DNA of 64,000 bases from Scenedesmus sp. ARA3 (Eukaryota; Chlorophyta; Chlorophyceae; Sphaeropleales; Scenedesmaceae), in NCBI GenBank assembly GCA_004335835.1, contig RWJK01001731.1, positions 218,551 to 282,550 of the forward strand, written 5' to 3'. Below the pieces are notes generated by a model. The model was not told where the DNA came from. It did not search any database and was given only the letters and a program-made list of their open reading frames with translations. Of the stretch, positions 12,111 through 24,400 are shown piece by piece; position 1 is the first letter of the stretch, and the number at the start of each line of letters is the position of its first letter. A program made the translations under genes and the position numbers.

Positions 12111-14572
12111 ATGCTTACCGCACGCATCAACGGCAGTGCCTGCGGGCGTGGTGCAGCAGCAAGGAAGGCAAAGGTCAGCACTGCCCGCCGCGCTGTGGTA
12201 GTGGCATTCAAGGGAGATGAGAAGAGAGACGCATCTATCGAAAAGCAAGCTCGCAAGACAGTAGACAAGGTGAGGGCTGAGCAGCACGGCAGCTGTATTG
12301 TGACCAAGTGGGTGGCCAAGACACCTCACTGTCATTTTGTGCAGCAACGGCACTTCAGGTTTACACGAACAAGCAGAGGCTGTCACAGCTGCAGGCATAC
12401 CGGTCCTGGAGTCGTCCCGCTCCTTGCCCCATTATATTTTTCTAGGGAGATAATCATCTGCAATTTTACGAAATGTCAGGACAGCAAACAGAAGAAAATT
12501 CTCCAGGTGTGCCCTGCCCTTGCACCCACTCCCGACCACCATTCATGTGTCTCCTATGCAGATTCTGCAGCGCCACAAGCACAAGCTCAGTGACGAGGTG
12601 AGAGAGGGATACATATCGAGTTGGGATGCAGAGCGCATTTTATGCTGTCTAATGGTGTAAAGTCACCAGCCAGGAGTTGCCTGCTAGTGCAGCACCTGCG
12701 TCACTGGGGTACTGCTATGTTGCTGCCTTGGTGTGACACCAGATATACAGCATTGATCCAAAATGCCAGGTGCAATGACAAAATACAGCTGCTAATGTGG
12801 TTTCCTGTTGGTGCTTGTTCCGTTTAGGGATGCTGTGACCTCATACATGCATTGTGCTGCTGCTATTGCTACCTCGCAGATTGACGTCGATGCTGTGGCC
12901 AATGGCAGCGCCAGCAGCAGCAGCGCCACACCTGATGCACCAGTGGCTGTGCCCACCCCAACACAAGGCAAGGGCTGGCTGGGTGGCCCTGAAGCCTTTG
13001 AGGCCTCCCTGTCAGTGCCTGTGTTGAGCCGGCGGCGCGAGGTGTTTGTGGGCAGGGCTGCCATGGCTGGCTTCTATGCCAGCTGCATGTGGGAGGTGAG
13101 CATGCTTTGGGAGGTAACCACTGCTGGCAGTGCAGCTATTCAGCTGTAACGGAGAGTTTGCAGAGTTCTTAGCATGTAAGGCAAATGGGAATCTGTGTGT
13201 ACGCGCACCACCTGCATGGCGCATGGCCGATCAAATGCAGCATCATAGCCCCTGCTTTCGAACAGATGTTGGTAGGGACCCGTCTTGGCAGGTATCAGAT
13301 GGATGCTGCTGTCGTAGTTGTACAGGTGGTTTTGCAGTTCTGATATGTGCTGTAGCGGGTACTGATCAAGCGCTGTTGCTCTTGCTGCTGCTGCTGCTGT
13401 TGCTGGTGGCTGTTGTCATGTGCTGCAGTCCACGCTGATGGGCCCAGGCCCGCTGAGCCAGCTTTCCATTCTGTCAGGCCTGCCCCCTGTGGTGGTGCAG
13501 GGCGTGATTGCCGCCTTCATCCTGCATGGCGCGTGGGGCCTGCTGCCCATCACACCCACCTGGAGCTCACAGAACCGCAACGTGAGGCACTTGTGGTGCA
13601 AAGTGCCTGCAGATTGTGCTAAAACTCAGAGAAATGGACCTGCTGTATAGGTGGTGAAAGAACAGATTGATGTAGGTCTTGATGTGTGTCCAAGTACACG
13701 CCTTGAGCTCTACATCTGTTGGTCCTGTCGTCACCAGGCACGTGCAGGACAGGCAGGCAGTGGCTGCTCTAGCAGACTGGTAGTACCTGGATTTGGGTGC
13801 TCAACTGCTTGTCACGGAAAGGGTGAAACAGGCCTTCAGCTCTTGCCCAGCAGAGCACACTGCTCACCATCTGTAAGCGCGACTGTGGCCTGTCTATGTG
13901 GCATGTCAACCTGCTGTCGCACTGCCTGCCGTCCCTCTACAGGACATGCTGCGCCGGCCTGTCGGCCCACCCCGCAAGTTTGTCAACCCCATCAGCGACC
14001 CTAAGGGCGCATTTGGCTACAGCGAGTGGGGCTTCACCAAGGCCAATGAGCTGTTTGCGGGCCGCATCGCGATGCTGGTGAGGGCAACACTTGCGCATAA
14101 GATTATGCGCGTTGCATACACTTGCTGCTCTGCTGAAAATACGCTTGAAGTAGATGGTACATTGCTTTGCAGCAGTTTGCAGCTGAAAGGGTGTCCATTG
14201 AATTTGCTACCAGCAGCTGCTGGCATCGTGCACGAAGCGGCTTTCAGTCAAGCAGGCTATCAGTATGCTCTGCAAAAGTAAGCAGCACGAGGACCAAAAT
14301 GTGTGCCGTGAGCAGGCTGCTCCCTGCACAACCTCTGACCGGTAGCGCTCATGTGTGCTGTGCAGGGCTTCCTGGGCACGTGCCTGATGGAGCCAGCGGT
14401 GAAGGGCAGGGGCGCGCTGTCGCAGATTGCGTGGTGGCTGCACCTGCCCGTGTCGCCCAGCTACTTCCAGCTGGCCAACCTGGCGATGGTGGTGACGCCG
14501 ATTGTGTTTGGCGTGCTGGCCTACGTCAAGCGGCGGCCGGGGCAGCTGAGGGGCGGTGATGATGTGTACTGA
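12111..14572 (+). CDS. PsbS-like four-helix chlorophyll a/b antenna-superfamily protein
   Basis: Six exons, all phase 0, join: 12111-12269, 12562-12597 (36-nt microexon), 12880-13095, 13429-13581, 13943-14077 and 14366-14572, giving about 301 residues. The N-terminus is rich in Arg, Ala and Ser without acidic residues, as in plastid transit peptides. Two antenna-superfamily repeats are visible: E119-x4-R124-x-AM in REVFVGRAAMAGF and E224-x4-R229-x-AM in NELFAGRIAML. Each is followed by a second hydrophobic helix, so four thylakoid membrane helices are predicted, which is the PsbS arrangement. The FTKANELFAGR context is characteristic of PsbS. PsbS senses lumen pH and triggers energy-dependent quenching in photosystem II. 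The pH-sensing lumenal Glu residues cannot be assigned without an alignment, so another four-helix relative is possible. A TGTAA lies at 14884. Confidence 0.8.
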
Positions 14573-15492
14573 GCAGCGCTGGCAGGGAGGGGATAAGATG
14601 AACGAATTTACACCCACCGAGGCCCGAGGAGTTGCGTCATGAATGCGTATAACTCAAGGTTATTTGTCAACAGCGGGATGTGCTAGAACAGGATACTACC
14701 ATGCAGATGTATGAAAGATAGAGGGGTGTGGGCAGTATGTGTGGCCAGACGTGCTACATGTGTTGGTAAGGCCATCTGTTACCACCTGCTGCCAGCGGTG
14801 GCGACAAGGTGAAGCAGCCACCGAGAAATGTGGCAGTAGGGGTGTGAGGTCAAGAGAATGGCCGGGTCAACATTGATAAGATATGTAATCGCTTTCATGA
14901 CGGTAGCGTGGATGGCTTTGCTGATAGAAGGAAAGGAGGCTGGTTCATGCAGCCTGACGCTAGGCTGTTTCTCATCAACATGCTGCAATGAATGCAGCAA
15001 TACGCTGCTGTGCTGACATCGTCAACTGAGACTGGTAAGAATTGTGACAGTAACACCAGGCTCAACACTTGTCTAGCGTTTGGAAAGGATCCAGAGAGAG
15101 AATGTCAGATCCTGACAGGTCCTGCTGGCCAGGAGCGCGCCAGCTCGTTGCCTGGTGTGCGATCTTGGAGGCTTTGCCCCAGTCGTGCAAACAACGTAAC
15201 GTGAAAAGATCATAATGTATGCTTTAGTTGAATAGCAGGGCACAACACCGTGTGTCCCAGCACCACTGACCTTCCTCTTCGCACCCAGATAACATGCGAG
15301 CCCTCGGCCCACTTGCCGACGGGCTGCTGCTATTGCTGTGCACCACGCAAAGTAGCGGTGGATCACCCAGTTGCTGTCTGTCTGTCTGATTACCGGAGTG
15401 CCATTCCAACTGTTTTGGTGCCTGTTTCCTCAGCTTACAGGATCACAAGCTGATATCTTGACACATTTGTTAGGAAACAAAAACTCGTCAAG
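14573..15492 (+). other. Intergenic gap, no supported gene
   Basis: This 920-bp tandem gap runs from the PsbS-like stop to the CDPK start. It should contain the 3' UTR (TGTAA at 14884) and the CDPK promoter. I see no phased exons and no conserved motif. Confidence 0.45.
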
Positions 15493-18400
15493 ATGGGAGG
15501 GTGCCTGTCTTCAAACAGCAACAGCAGCGCAGCACCAGCCCCGGGAGCAGTGAAGGAGGGAAAGAAAAGCGCTGCAGCCAAGCCGCAGGTGCGTGATTAG
15601 GGAATATGAACAATAGTTTGCCTCTCGACATGCTTCACGTACGTCCCTACGCTGCTTGCCTTCTGCTTGTACGCTTGCTGCTGCTCTCTTGAGATGCTGC
15701 TGGTGCTGCTGCTGCATGCAGACTGACCATGCAGGCAGGCCAACGTCGTCAACCAACAGCGTGCTTGGCAAGGACACACCTGAAGTCAAGAGCATGTGAG
15801 CCAAGGATGATGTCTGTTGACACCTTGTTGCGCTGCTGTGTACATGTTGAGCTGAGGAGCTGCTACTCCTGCTGGCATGCATCTGCCAACGTCCATGTGC
15901 ATGCTGAGCCCAGCAGCTGCTGATCCTGCAGGCATATTAGGCACATGCTTACCGCGCAGCTTGTAGTTTTGCTGCTTATCCTGCATCTCTGGGCAGGCCA
16001 GCCTTACATCAACCCACAAGCTCTCACAACCTTGGTTCTCAGTGTCAGCTCTTGCCCGCATCGTTCCTGCAAACATGCTGCAGCTACGACTTTGGCCGCA
16101 CGCTGGGCAAGGGCCAGTTCGGCACCACGCGGCTCGTGACAGACAAGAAGACAGGCGAGGTGCTGGCCTGCAAGTCCATCTCCAAGCGCAAGCTGGTCAC
16201 GCCCGAGGACATCGCAGATGTGCAGCGGGAGGTGCAGATCATGCATCACCTTGCAGGACACCCCAACGTCGTCACGCTGCGCGGCGCGTACGAGGACAAG
16301 CACCACGTGCACATCGTGATGGAGGTGTGCCAGGGCGGGGAGCTGTTTGACCGCATCGTGGAGCGCGGCAGCTACACGGAGAAAGATGCGGCGGAGGCCA
16401 TCCGTACCATCGTCAAGGTGAGCTGGGATTGCTGCAGCAGTGAGTGGAGGAGGGCTGTCTGGAGTTAGGCATGCGCTCGACATAGGTGTTGATGTGCAAG
16501 CAGGGCTCAAGTGGCAACAGCAATGGGGCAAGTAACAGACTGCTGTGGACAGGCAGCCGAGGGCAGCAGCGGCCGCGGCGGTGGCTGCGCTGAACATAGC
16601 ACTTGCGTCGGTGCTGCTGCCAAGCATGCTTGGCCATCCTTAGCGCAACAGGTATTGCTAACAGTCACGTGACGACATGCGCGCTCGTAGCTCAGCTTTC
16701 AGAGTCTTTCACTTCTCGCGCTGCAGGTGGTGCAGCACTGCCACAACATGAACGTGATCCACCGCGACTTGAAGCCGGAGAACTTCCTGCTCACCGACAA
16801 GACGGAGGCCGCCAACATCAAGGCCACCGACTTTGGGCTGTCGGTGTTTTTCAAGGACAGCCAGGCCTTCAAGGACATCGTGGGCAGCGCATACTACGTG
16901 GCGCCAGAGGTGCGGCCATCATGATGCTTTGCTTTGTGCATGAGAGGAACTGCAAACATCAAACATGGCATACATGCTTGCACAGTGCTGCAGGGTGCAG
17001 GCAGGGCAGAGGAGCTACAGCAGGCAGCTGCAGGGCAGGCGAGGCGGCGCGGCTGCAGTTGCTGGTGCAGCAGCAAGCTGCAACGGCATGCAGCAGCTGC
17101 CTGGCATATCAGCGCTGGACGGTGCCTGGTACTCATCAACTGCTGGAGGAGACAGTAGCTCGCGTTGTAAGCAGCAGCAGCAGCATCGCCGTAGCAGCGT
17201 GGCACAGGACCTGCCGGCCTATAAGGCTGCATTCAGGTGAAGTGTCTGCAACACTGCATGCTGCTGTCCATGCTGCTGCGCCTGCGCCAGGTGCTGCGCC
17301 GCAACTACGGCAAGGAGGCGGACATCTGGAGCTGCGGCGTGATGCTGTACATCCTGCTGAGCGGCATGCCGCCCTTCTACGGCGACAACGAGCAGCAGAT
17401 CTTCGACGCGGTGCTGCGCAACAAGCCAGACTTTGACACGGACCCCTGGCCCAAGCTGTCCGGCCCCGCCAAGGTGCGAGCCTGGCTGCTTGCAGGACGC
17501 TGCTTATTTTCATCTTACTAACTTTGTATCAGCAATCTCAGCAAGAAGCGTGCGCTGTGCACCACACCACCACCTTTTGTCCATTTCAGCGTCCCGTTCT
17601 GACGGCATTCCTCTTGCCCACAAGCTGCAGCTCGCTGTGTGGCCTGCTTGCCCTCGTCCACGCTGCTGTGCCCCCTGCTGCTGCCTGCTTGTGCTGCCAG
17701 GACTGCGTGAAGCGCATGCTGGTGCGCGACCCCTCCAAGCGCGCCACAGCTGCCGAGGTGCTGGCGCACGAGTGGATCAAGGAGAACGGCGTGGCGGGCG
17801 ACAACGAGATTGAGCCCGAGGTGCTGAAGCGCATCCGCGGCTTTGCAGGTGAGGCGCAGAGCGCTGTGATATGGGGGGCGTAATATGTGTGCAGCAGGCA
17901 ACGCGGAGCCACCAGCCTTGTCCTGCCGATGGCTGCGTGTAACATGGGGCGTAGTGCCCAGCTACCTGCAACTGCGTCAAACATCTTGGCTGAAGTATTG
18001 CAGTTGAACGATGGGTGCAAAATGCTGAGAGCTGCCGCACCAGCATTCCTCAGCAGTTGCTGCTGATGTTGAGGAAGAGCATCACATGGCTCGCCTGCTG
18101 CTGCTCTGCTGCCTGTGTGCTGTGTGCTCACCCCACTGCCGTTTGCTTACTTCGCCTGCAGCCATGAACAAGCTGAAGAAGGAGGCGCTCAAGGTCATTG
18201 CTGCCAACCTGCCCATGGACGAGATCACGGGGCTCAAGGAGATGTTCCACTCCATGGACAAGGACGCCAGGTGCGGCAGCGTGGCAGCACAAATGACGTG
18301 GTTGTTGATTGCTGTTGGTTAATTGGTTGTGTGCATGCGCATGTGCACACTCGGGTGCCGTCCCGCGGCAGCAGCACACGGTGTGGTGTGCAGGCTCTGG

Positions 18401-19216
18401 GTGTTGACAGTGAGATTGCAGTTTGCATGTGAGCATTCATCATCATCAACACCAAATCTGCTGTTCAATGGAACTGGTGTGTAGTTGTCTGTCGTGAGCT
18501 GCGTGCCATCGGCGGCAACACCATAGCAGTGACCTGCTACTCACCAGGCAATGCGGATGCTGACAAGCTGATTGATCGCTGCTGCTGCTGCTGCTGCTGC
18601 TGCAGTGGCACCATCACAGTTGATGAGATGCGTGATGGATTGCGGGCCAAGGGCAGCAAAATCCCGGAGTCTGAGCTGCAGCGCATAATGGAGAACGCTG
18701 ACGTCAACGGTGAGCCACCAGGAACGGCTGCGCGTCACAGCGCAGCGCTGCACAGGTCCTGTTCAGCAGTGTAATGTGCGTTCGCAGGCAGTGCTGAGCA
18801 CTTGCTGCAAGGGCGGGTGGACCTGCGCTTTTTTTTGGGTGACTAGTAGACTGCTGTTGCTCACCTTCTGCTGCTATAGCCAGCAAACTCGTGCTACCGA
18901 TCGCTGCTGCTGCGGCTGTGCAGGTGACGGCAAGGTGGACTATGAGGAGTTCCTGGCTGCCACGATGCACCTGGGCAAGCTGGAGCGCGAGGAGAACCTG
19001 TACAGGGCCTTCCAGGTGGGGCTGGACGCAGAGCAGCAGCAGCAGCAGCAGCGGCGCTGGTGGCTGCAGCACTGCAGCAGCTGCAGCTTCAGGGCTGCGT
19101 AACCTTCCTAGCGCTGCCACACAACCAAAACCAGCTGTTTGTCACCTCGCCTCACAGTGCTGCCATGGGCTGTAGTTGCTGTTACGCAAGGGGCGTCAGC
19201 ATCTCAACCTGCTAAC

Positions 19217-19254
<38 letters not shown>

Positions 19255-19781
19255 CTGTTTGCGCTGCCGCGCGCAGTTCTTTGACAAGGACGGCTCCGGC
19301 TACATCACCATCGACGAGCTGCAGACTGCGCTCAAGGAGCACGGCGACGCGGCTGCCGTTGCGGCGCACATCAAGGACATCCTGGCTGACGTGGACAAGG
19401 ACAATGACGGCCGCATCGACTACGAGGAGTTCTGCTCCATGATGCGCCAGGGCAACGAGGAGGTGCGGGGGCTGGCAGGGCTGCTTGGGTAGCTGGGGTG
19501 CAGCAGGGATGTTGGTGTTACATGTTCAACAGGGGTTTCCATACAAGTAAGCAGTGTACTGAATGTGTGGTACAGTAGGCATGTGTCATATTCCTTGTGG
19601 CTTGCATTTGAGTGTTATGCCTGGTTGTGTTGCCAGCTTGCTGCACCTGACGGTGTTCCTGTCCTGCCTTTTGTGGTGTGGCTGGCTGCAGGTGCTGAAG
19701 GCTGCCAGCACGCTCAAGGCAGGCATCCTCGGGGTGAAGGCGCCGCACATGGTGGCAAGCCCGCGAGTGAGCACCGTCTGA
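15493..19781 (+). CDS. Calcium-dependent protein kinase (CDPK), myristoylated
   Basis: Eleven exons join in phase: 15493-15588, 15722-15795, 16084-16417, 16727-16909, 17291-17473, 17701-17848, 18162-18270, 18606-18709, 18924-19015, 19277-19462 and 19692-19781, giving about 532 residues. The N-terminus MGGC has Gly2 for myristoylation and Cys4 for palmitoylation, implying membrane association. The kinase domain shows the GKGQFG loop (65-70), catalytic Lys87, HRDLKPEN with Asp182, and DFG with Asp203. An autoinhibitory junction follows (about 318-360). Four EF-hands start at Asp372, Asp408, Asp444 and Asp481, each with complete acidic ligands. It phosphorylates Ser/Thr targets in response to calcium. 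Exons 1 and 2 are short; they are supported by phase and by the SVLGK motif typical of the segment before the kinase domain. A possible donor (CGA|GTGAGC) near the stop means the last few residues are uncertain. Confidence 0.93.
19217..19251 (+). repeat. CTG array before a CDPK 3' splice site
   Basis: About eleven CTG units, then a T-rich stretch, precede the acceptor GCGCGCAG at 19276. The array takes the place of the intron's polypyrimidine tract. Confidence 0.9.
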
Positions 19782-21466
19782 GCAACAGTACGGCAGCAGT
19801 GCGGCACAGCAGCGTGCGGTGTGCGCCTGCAGAGCAATACACGGCAGGTTGGTGCGGCAGGCCGGCCGTGCATGGCAGGTGCTTGGCCGGCTGGGGTGGC
19901 TGGTGCCTTGCCTGCTGCAGGATGAGGAGAACAGCAGCAGCGCTGGCTGGTGGGCTGGTGTCAGCGCTACGACAATATTGAGGGGTGGCATTGGCTGGGA
20001 GGGTCTGTGGCGATGGGGAGCTGCATGGCTTTGCATGAGGGGCACTGCGGCGTGTCCTGAACACTGGGATGAAGATAGAAGGAATGTGCCAACATGGGTG
20101 CAGAATGGGGCATGTTTGCAAGATGCTGCTGTGCACTCCATGTCTTCGGCAGCACACAGTGAGCTGGTGATGCGTGGGCATGAGACGCAGGGTGGTGCCC
20201 GCACCAAATGGGCAAGGTGATGGCGCCGCGCATTGGGCGCACTGGGCATGTGCGGCATGCGCAACTGACCTCCAGCGCGCTGCAGCTGCTGTGTGGGTTT
20301 GCACTTGGGGGATCACTGAAATGAGGTTGGCGTGGGGCAATGTGTCACTCCCTGCGGGTATGGTGCAGCAAGAGATGTCTCGCCGCGCGCTTGTTTGCTT
20401 TCGTGTGCATCGTGGTGTTCAGGGCTGTGAGCAGCATGTGTTTGATGTGAAGTTTGCTGCTGGTTCACAATTGCATTTACTCTGGCATCTTTCGTAAGCT
20501 TGGTGCTAGTGCTCAAACATCATGTGCTGTCTAGAAATGGCTGCGCGTTGGCGCATCAGCAGTCGGCACGGCCTCGAGGCCACTGAGCTCAGTTGTGTCT
20601 TGTGTGTTCTTTGCCACATGCTTCAAGTGTCTGTTAGCAATACTAGGGTCTTTGCATACCAGTGCTGGAGCTCCTCTGCTTGAATGCCTTGTGCCCAGCA
20701 GCAGTTGTGAGTCTGCACACCAGCATTGGACATAAAGCATGCGATTATGGACTGTCAGCGGGCTCTGTTGGTCTGCTCAGCAGGCTGCATGCGCAGCCAT
20801 CTGCCAGCTATCCGACAGTTTCTCAACTGCAATTGCATGGCAATCTTTTGCACTACATCTTACTTATTGCTGTGCGCCTTGCAACGCTTCAGGTTGTTGA
20901 GCTTGGACGCAATGGAAATGCACTAGTGTTGCTTGCGACTCGTGGCCACGTGTCGAACAAAGTGGTTGGTACCTTGCTGTTGACTCCATTTTGGGTCCAG
21001 TGTTGTAACACAACATGCGTTGAATTGCTGTGAGCAGCAGGTTTTGAACGGCTGTATTGGCAGGCCTATATATCGCAGCAACGATGACAAGCCCAGGCTA
21101 CAGCAGAGGCCTGGGCAGGTAGCTCGACAAGTTGTTAGTAGGGTTCTTTGATCCCTGCCACAAGGGTGCAGGTTCCAAGGTGGGCACCGGCAGAGGATCA
21201 CATGCCAGCTGTCTACGTTGCCCTCAAGAAGCTAGACTAGATCGTGTAGATACGACTATGGACTGCTCTACGCACATGCTGCGAGACTGCACGTCCTGCT
21301 TGTAGCTGGGTGCCGTATCTAGGCAGTCTGGCACTTGATCCTGGGAGTCTATAACTGAATATTGAACTGAGTCATATTGGTGCATCATGGTATGCACGTC
21401 TGCTTGATTGGGCTCTGCTGAGGACCACGAACACACCTGCTTCAACCAGTTTACCTGTGTATTGCC
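19782..21466 (+). other. Intergenic gap, T/G-rich, no supported gene
   Basis: This 1.7 kb lies between the CDPK and VPS35, both on plus. Open frames in it are short and mutually inconsistent. The first part is T/G-rich on the plus strand, as expected for a green-algal 3' UTR. The last part should hold the VPS35 promoter. Confidence 0.45.
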
Positions 21467-24400
21467 ATGGAGCAGGACGCAGAAGCAGCGCAGTTCCTTA
21501 AGGAGGCCTCGCTTTCCGTTAAGAAGAATGCTTACTTCATGCGGAAGGCCATGGTAAGCTGCGCTGAGCGTGTCAGCAAGTACTGTGCAGCAGGTGCTCT
21601 GCATGATCCAGCTCTGTTGGGTGTGACTGGCACACCTTGAAAGTCAGCAACAAGCAGGCACGAATATGAAGCACGTGCACGCAGTATAGCAGACAAGGTC
21701 AGGCTCACTGCAGTTGCAAGGGGCAGCATCGGGCAAGCGCACCAAGTGCATGCATTCTGCGGCATCTCAGCAAGCACTGTGGCAAGCCCGTTTCCTCCTC
21801 CCAACATGCTGCCTATCAAGGGTCCAGGTCACCATTGTGCATACCTGCACTGTTGTGCCACGCCTGCAAGGGGCAAGTGTCAAGCTTGCAGGTCAGGTCA
21901 TATCCCCTCGCGCGCAGCAGCAGTGCAGCACAGCAGCAGCAAAGCGTGTCTGCGTGTGTATGCTTGTAATCTGTTGTTGACAAAGGGATTGCATGTGGAT
22001 GCATGTTGTTGCTTGCAGGACGAGGACAACCTGCGTGAGGCGCTGCGCTACTCTGCAGCCATGCTGGGCGAGCTGCGCACCTCCTTCCTGTCCCCGCAGC
22101 GCTACTACGAGCTGTACATGCAGGTCTTTGACGAGCTGGGCAACCTGGAGGTGGGCAGGGCAGCAGCAGCAGCAGCAGCCATGCTATTGCGCAGCGGCTG
22201 CAGCTGTGGGGTCTGAGCATACGGCTGCAGCTGGGCCAAGGGGGTGCGCAGTGTTTGGCTGACGCCAGTGCACCAGAGCCAGGACAGCGTGCGTTATTCA
22301 TCATTTGCTGGCAGTGCATTGTACACAGCAATTTGAGTTGTTACGGGTGGATGTCACCTTTTGCTGTGGTTCTGGGCTTCTGGCGAGGCATCTGACGTGC
22401 TGTATGTTGTCCCTGCCTTCCTTGCATGTCCCTGCCAGGCATACTTTGCTGATGAGCAGAGCAAGGGCCGCACGCTGGCTGAGCTGTATGAGCTGGTGCA
22501 GCACGCCGGCAATGTGCTGCCACGCCTGTGAGTGGCAGCGGCTGCTGATGCTGGCAGCAGCAGTAGGATGTGCAGTGGCAGCTGGCAGCAGCAGACCAGT
22601 GTGAACCGATGCGCTTGCTGCACGTCATGGCAGCAGCTGCTTGCAATGCAGGACATTAGCAAGTGGCCCGTGCGGCAGCCAGCACCTCATCTATCACTTT
22701 GCAGCTTGGCGTGTGCACACGTGGCCGAGGGCTCATGACCAGCAGTTGATGCAGCGCAGAGGACCCGCCTCACTGCCATGATTCCTGCACTTGGTAATTG
22801 ATGGCTGCAACTGCTGGGATGCCGATGTCACGCTGCTGCTGTTGCTGTTGCCTCTGCTGCTGGCTCTTTCAGGTACCTGATGGTAGCCGTGGGCTGCCTG
22901 TACATCAAGGCGGGCGGCGCGCGCAGCAGCGACATTCTCAAGGACCTAGTGGAGATGACCAAGGGTGTGCAGCACCCCACGCGCGGCCTCTTCCTGCGGG
23001 CATACCTCTGCCAGCGCAGCAGGGGGCTGCTGCCTGACACAGGCAGCCCCTATGCTGGCGAGGGTGGGGACATCCATGATGCCGTTGACTTTCTGTTGAC
23101 CAACTTCATGGAGATGAACAAGCTATGGGTGCGCATGCAGCACCAGGGCGCGCCGCGGGACAGGGAGCGGCGCGAGAAGGAGCGGCAGCAGCTGCAGGTG
23201 CGGCCGGTTGAGCGCTGGGCAGAGGGAAGTGCACAAATACATTACACGAGGCCGAGTGGGTGGATGCTGCTGCTGCTGGTGGAGTTGCTAGGTTCTGTGG
23301 GTATGGTTGCTGTGGTGTGCTGCCAGTCCTCGTGTATATGCAGCTGTAACGCGCAGCGCATTCGAGTTTGGAAGCGTCGCCAAGTGAAGCCGGCATGTGC
23401 AGCTTGGTGCAGGCCAGTGTGCTGCAGCCAGACTCACATGTTCCTCCACACCACTTCTCACTGTCTGCTGCTGCTGCTGCTGCTGCTGCTGCTTGCACTG
23501 CGTCACGGCTGTGCTGCAGGACCTTGTGGGCAAGAACCTGACCTACATCAGCCAGCTGGACGGGCTCACCTTTGAGCTGTACGCGGGCAGCGTGCTGCCA
23601 CGGCTGCTGGAGCAGGTGGGAGGCTTGCAGACACAGCAGCAGCACTTGACCGGCGCACATTCGCAGAGAGATTCCAAGTGCGCCAAGCACTGCTTGTGTG
23701 TTGGCAATACACACGCGTGCGCAGCATGGCAGCGCTGCAGTCGTGTGTGTGACCTGCCAACCTGCTGCCTCACAATGTGTTGCTCGCACAACCAGCATAT
23801 GGTCCACATGCCAGCCATGTAGATCTGTTCACAGCCGCTCCCTGTACGTCATACATCACCCACCGGACTGTACAGCTTGTTTGGCTCCCGCGCACACCTG
23901 GGCGTCTCCACACACACCTCCGCTGCCTGCATGCACACCTGGGTGCGCTGCACTGTCACACATCCCCCGGCCCTGTGCAGGTGGTGTCCTGCAAGGACGA
24001 GCTTGCGCAGCAGTACCTGATGCAGGCGGTCATCCAGGGCTTCCCTGACGCCTTCCACCTGGCCAGCCTGGACGCGCTGCTGAGTGCACTGCCGGAGCTG
24101 CAGTCCGGCGTGAAGCTGCACGCGGTCATGGCCAGCCTCATGGACAGGCTCGCACGGTGAGCAGCGAGGGGGCGCAGCAGACAGTCGATGCTGCAGCTGC
24201 TGAGAAGGGACCAGCAGGTTTGGCTGCCCACTTTATTCAGCTGCGTTCGCTGAGTCCAAGGCATCTAGGATAGTAGCTGTGCAGCATTGTACCGTATGGC
24301 TGTGTTCTTGTGGCAGGACAGTGAAGCCACCTGGTGCCGCTGCAGGTAGCAGCTGTGCTTGCGTGGCTGCCTCTGATTTTGTCGCGTGAGGTGCTGGGAA

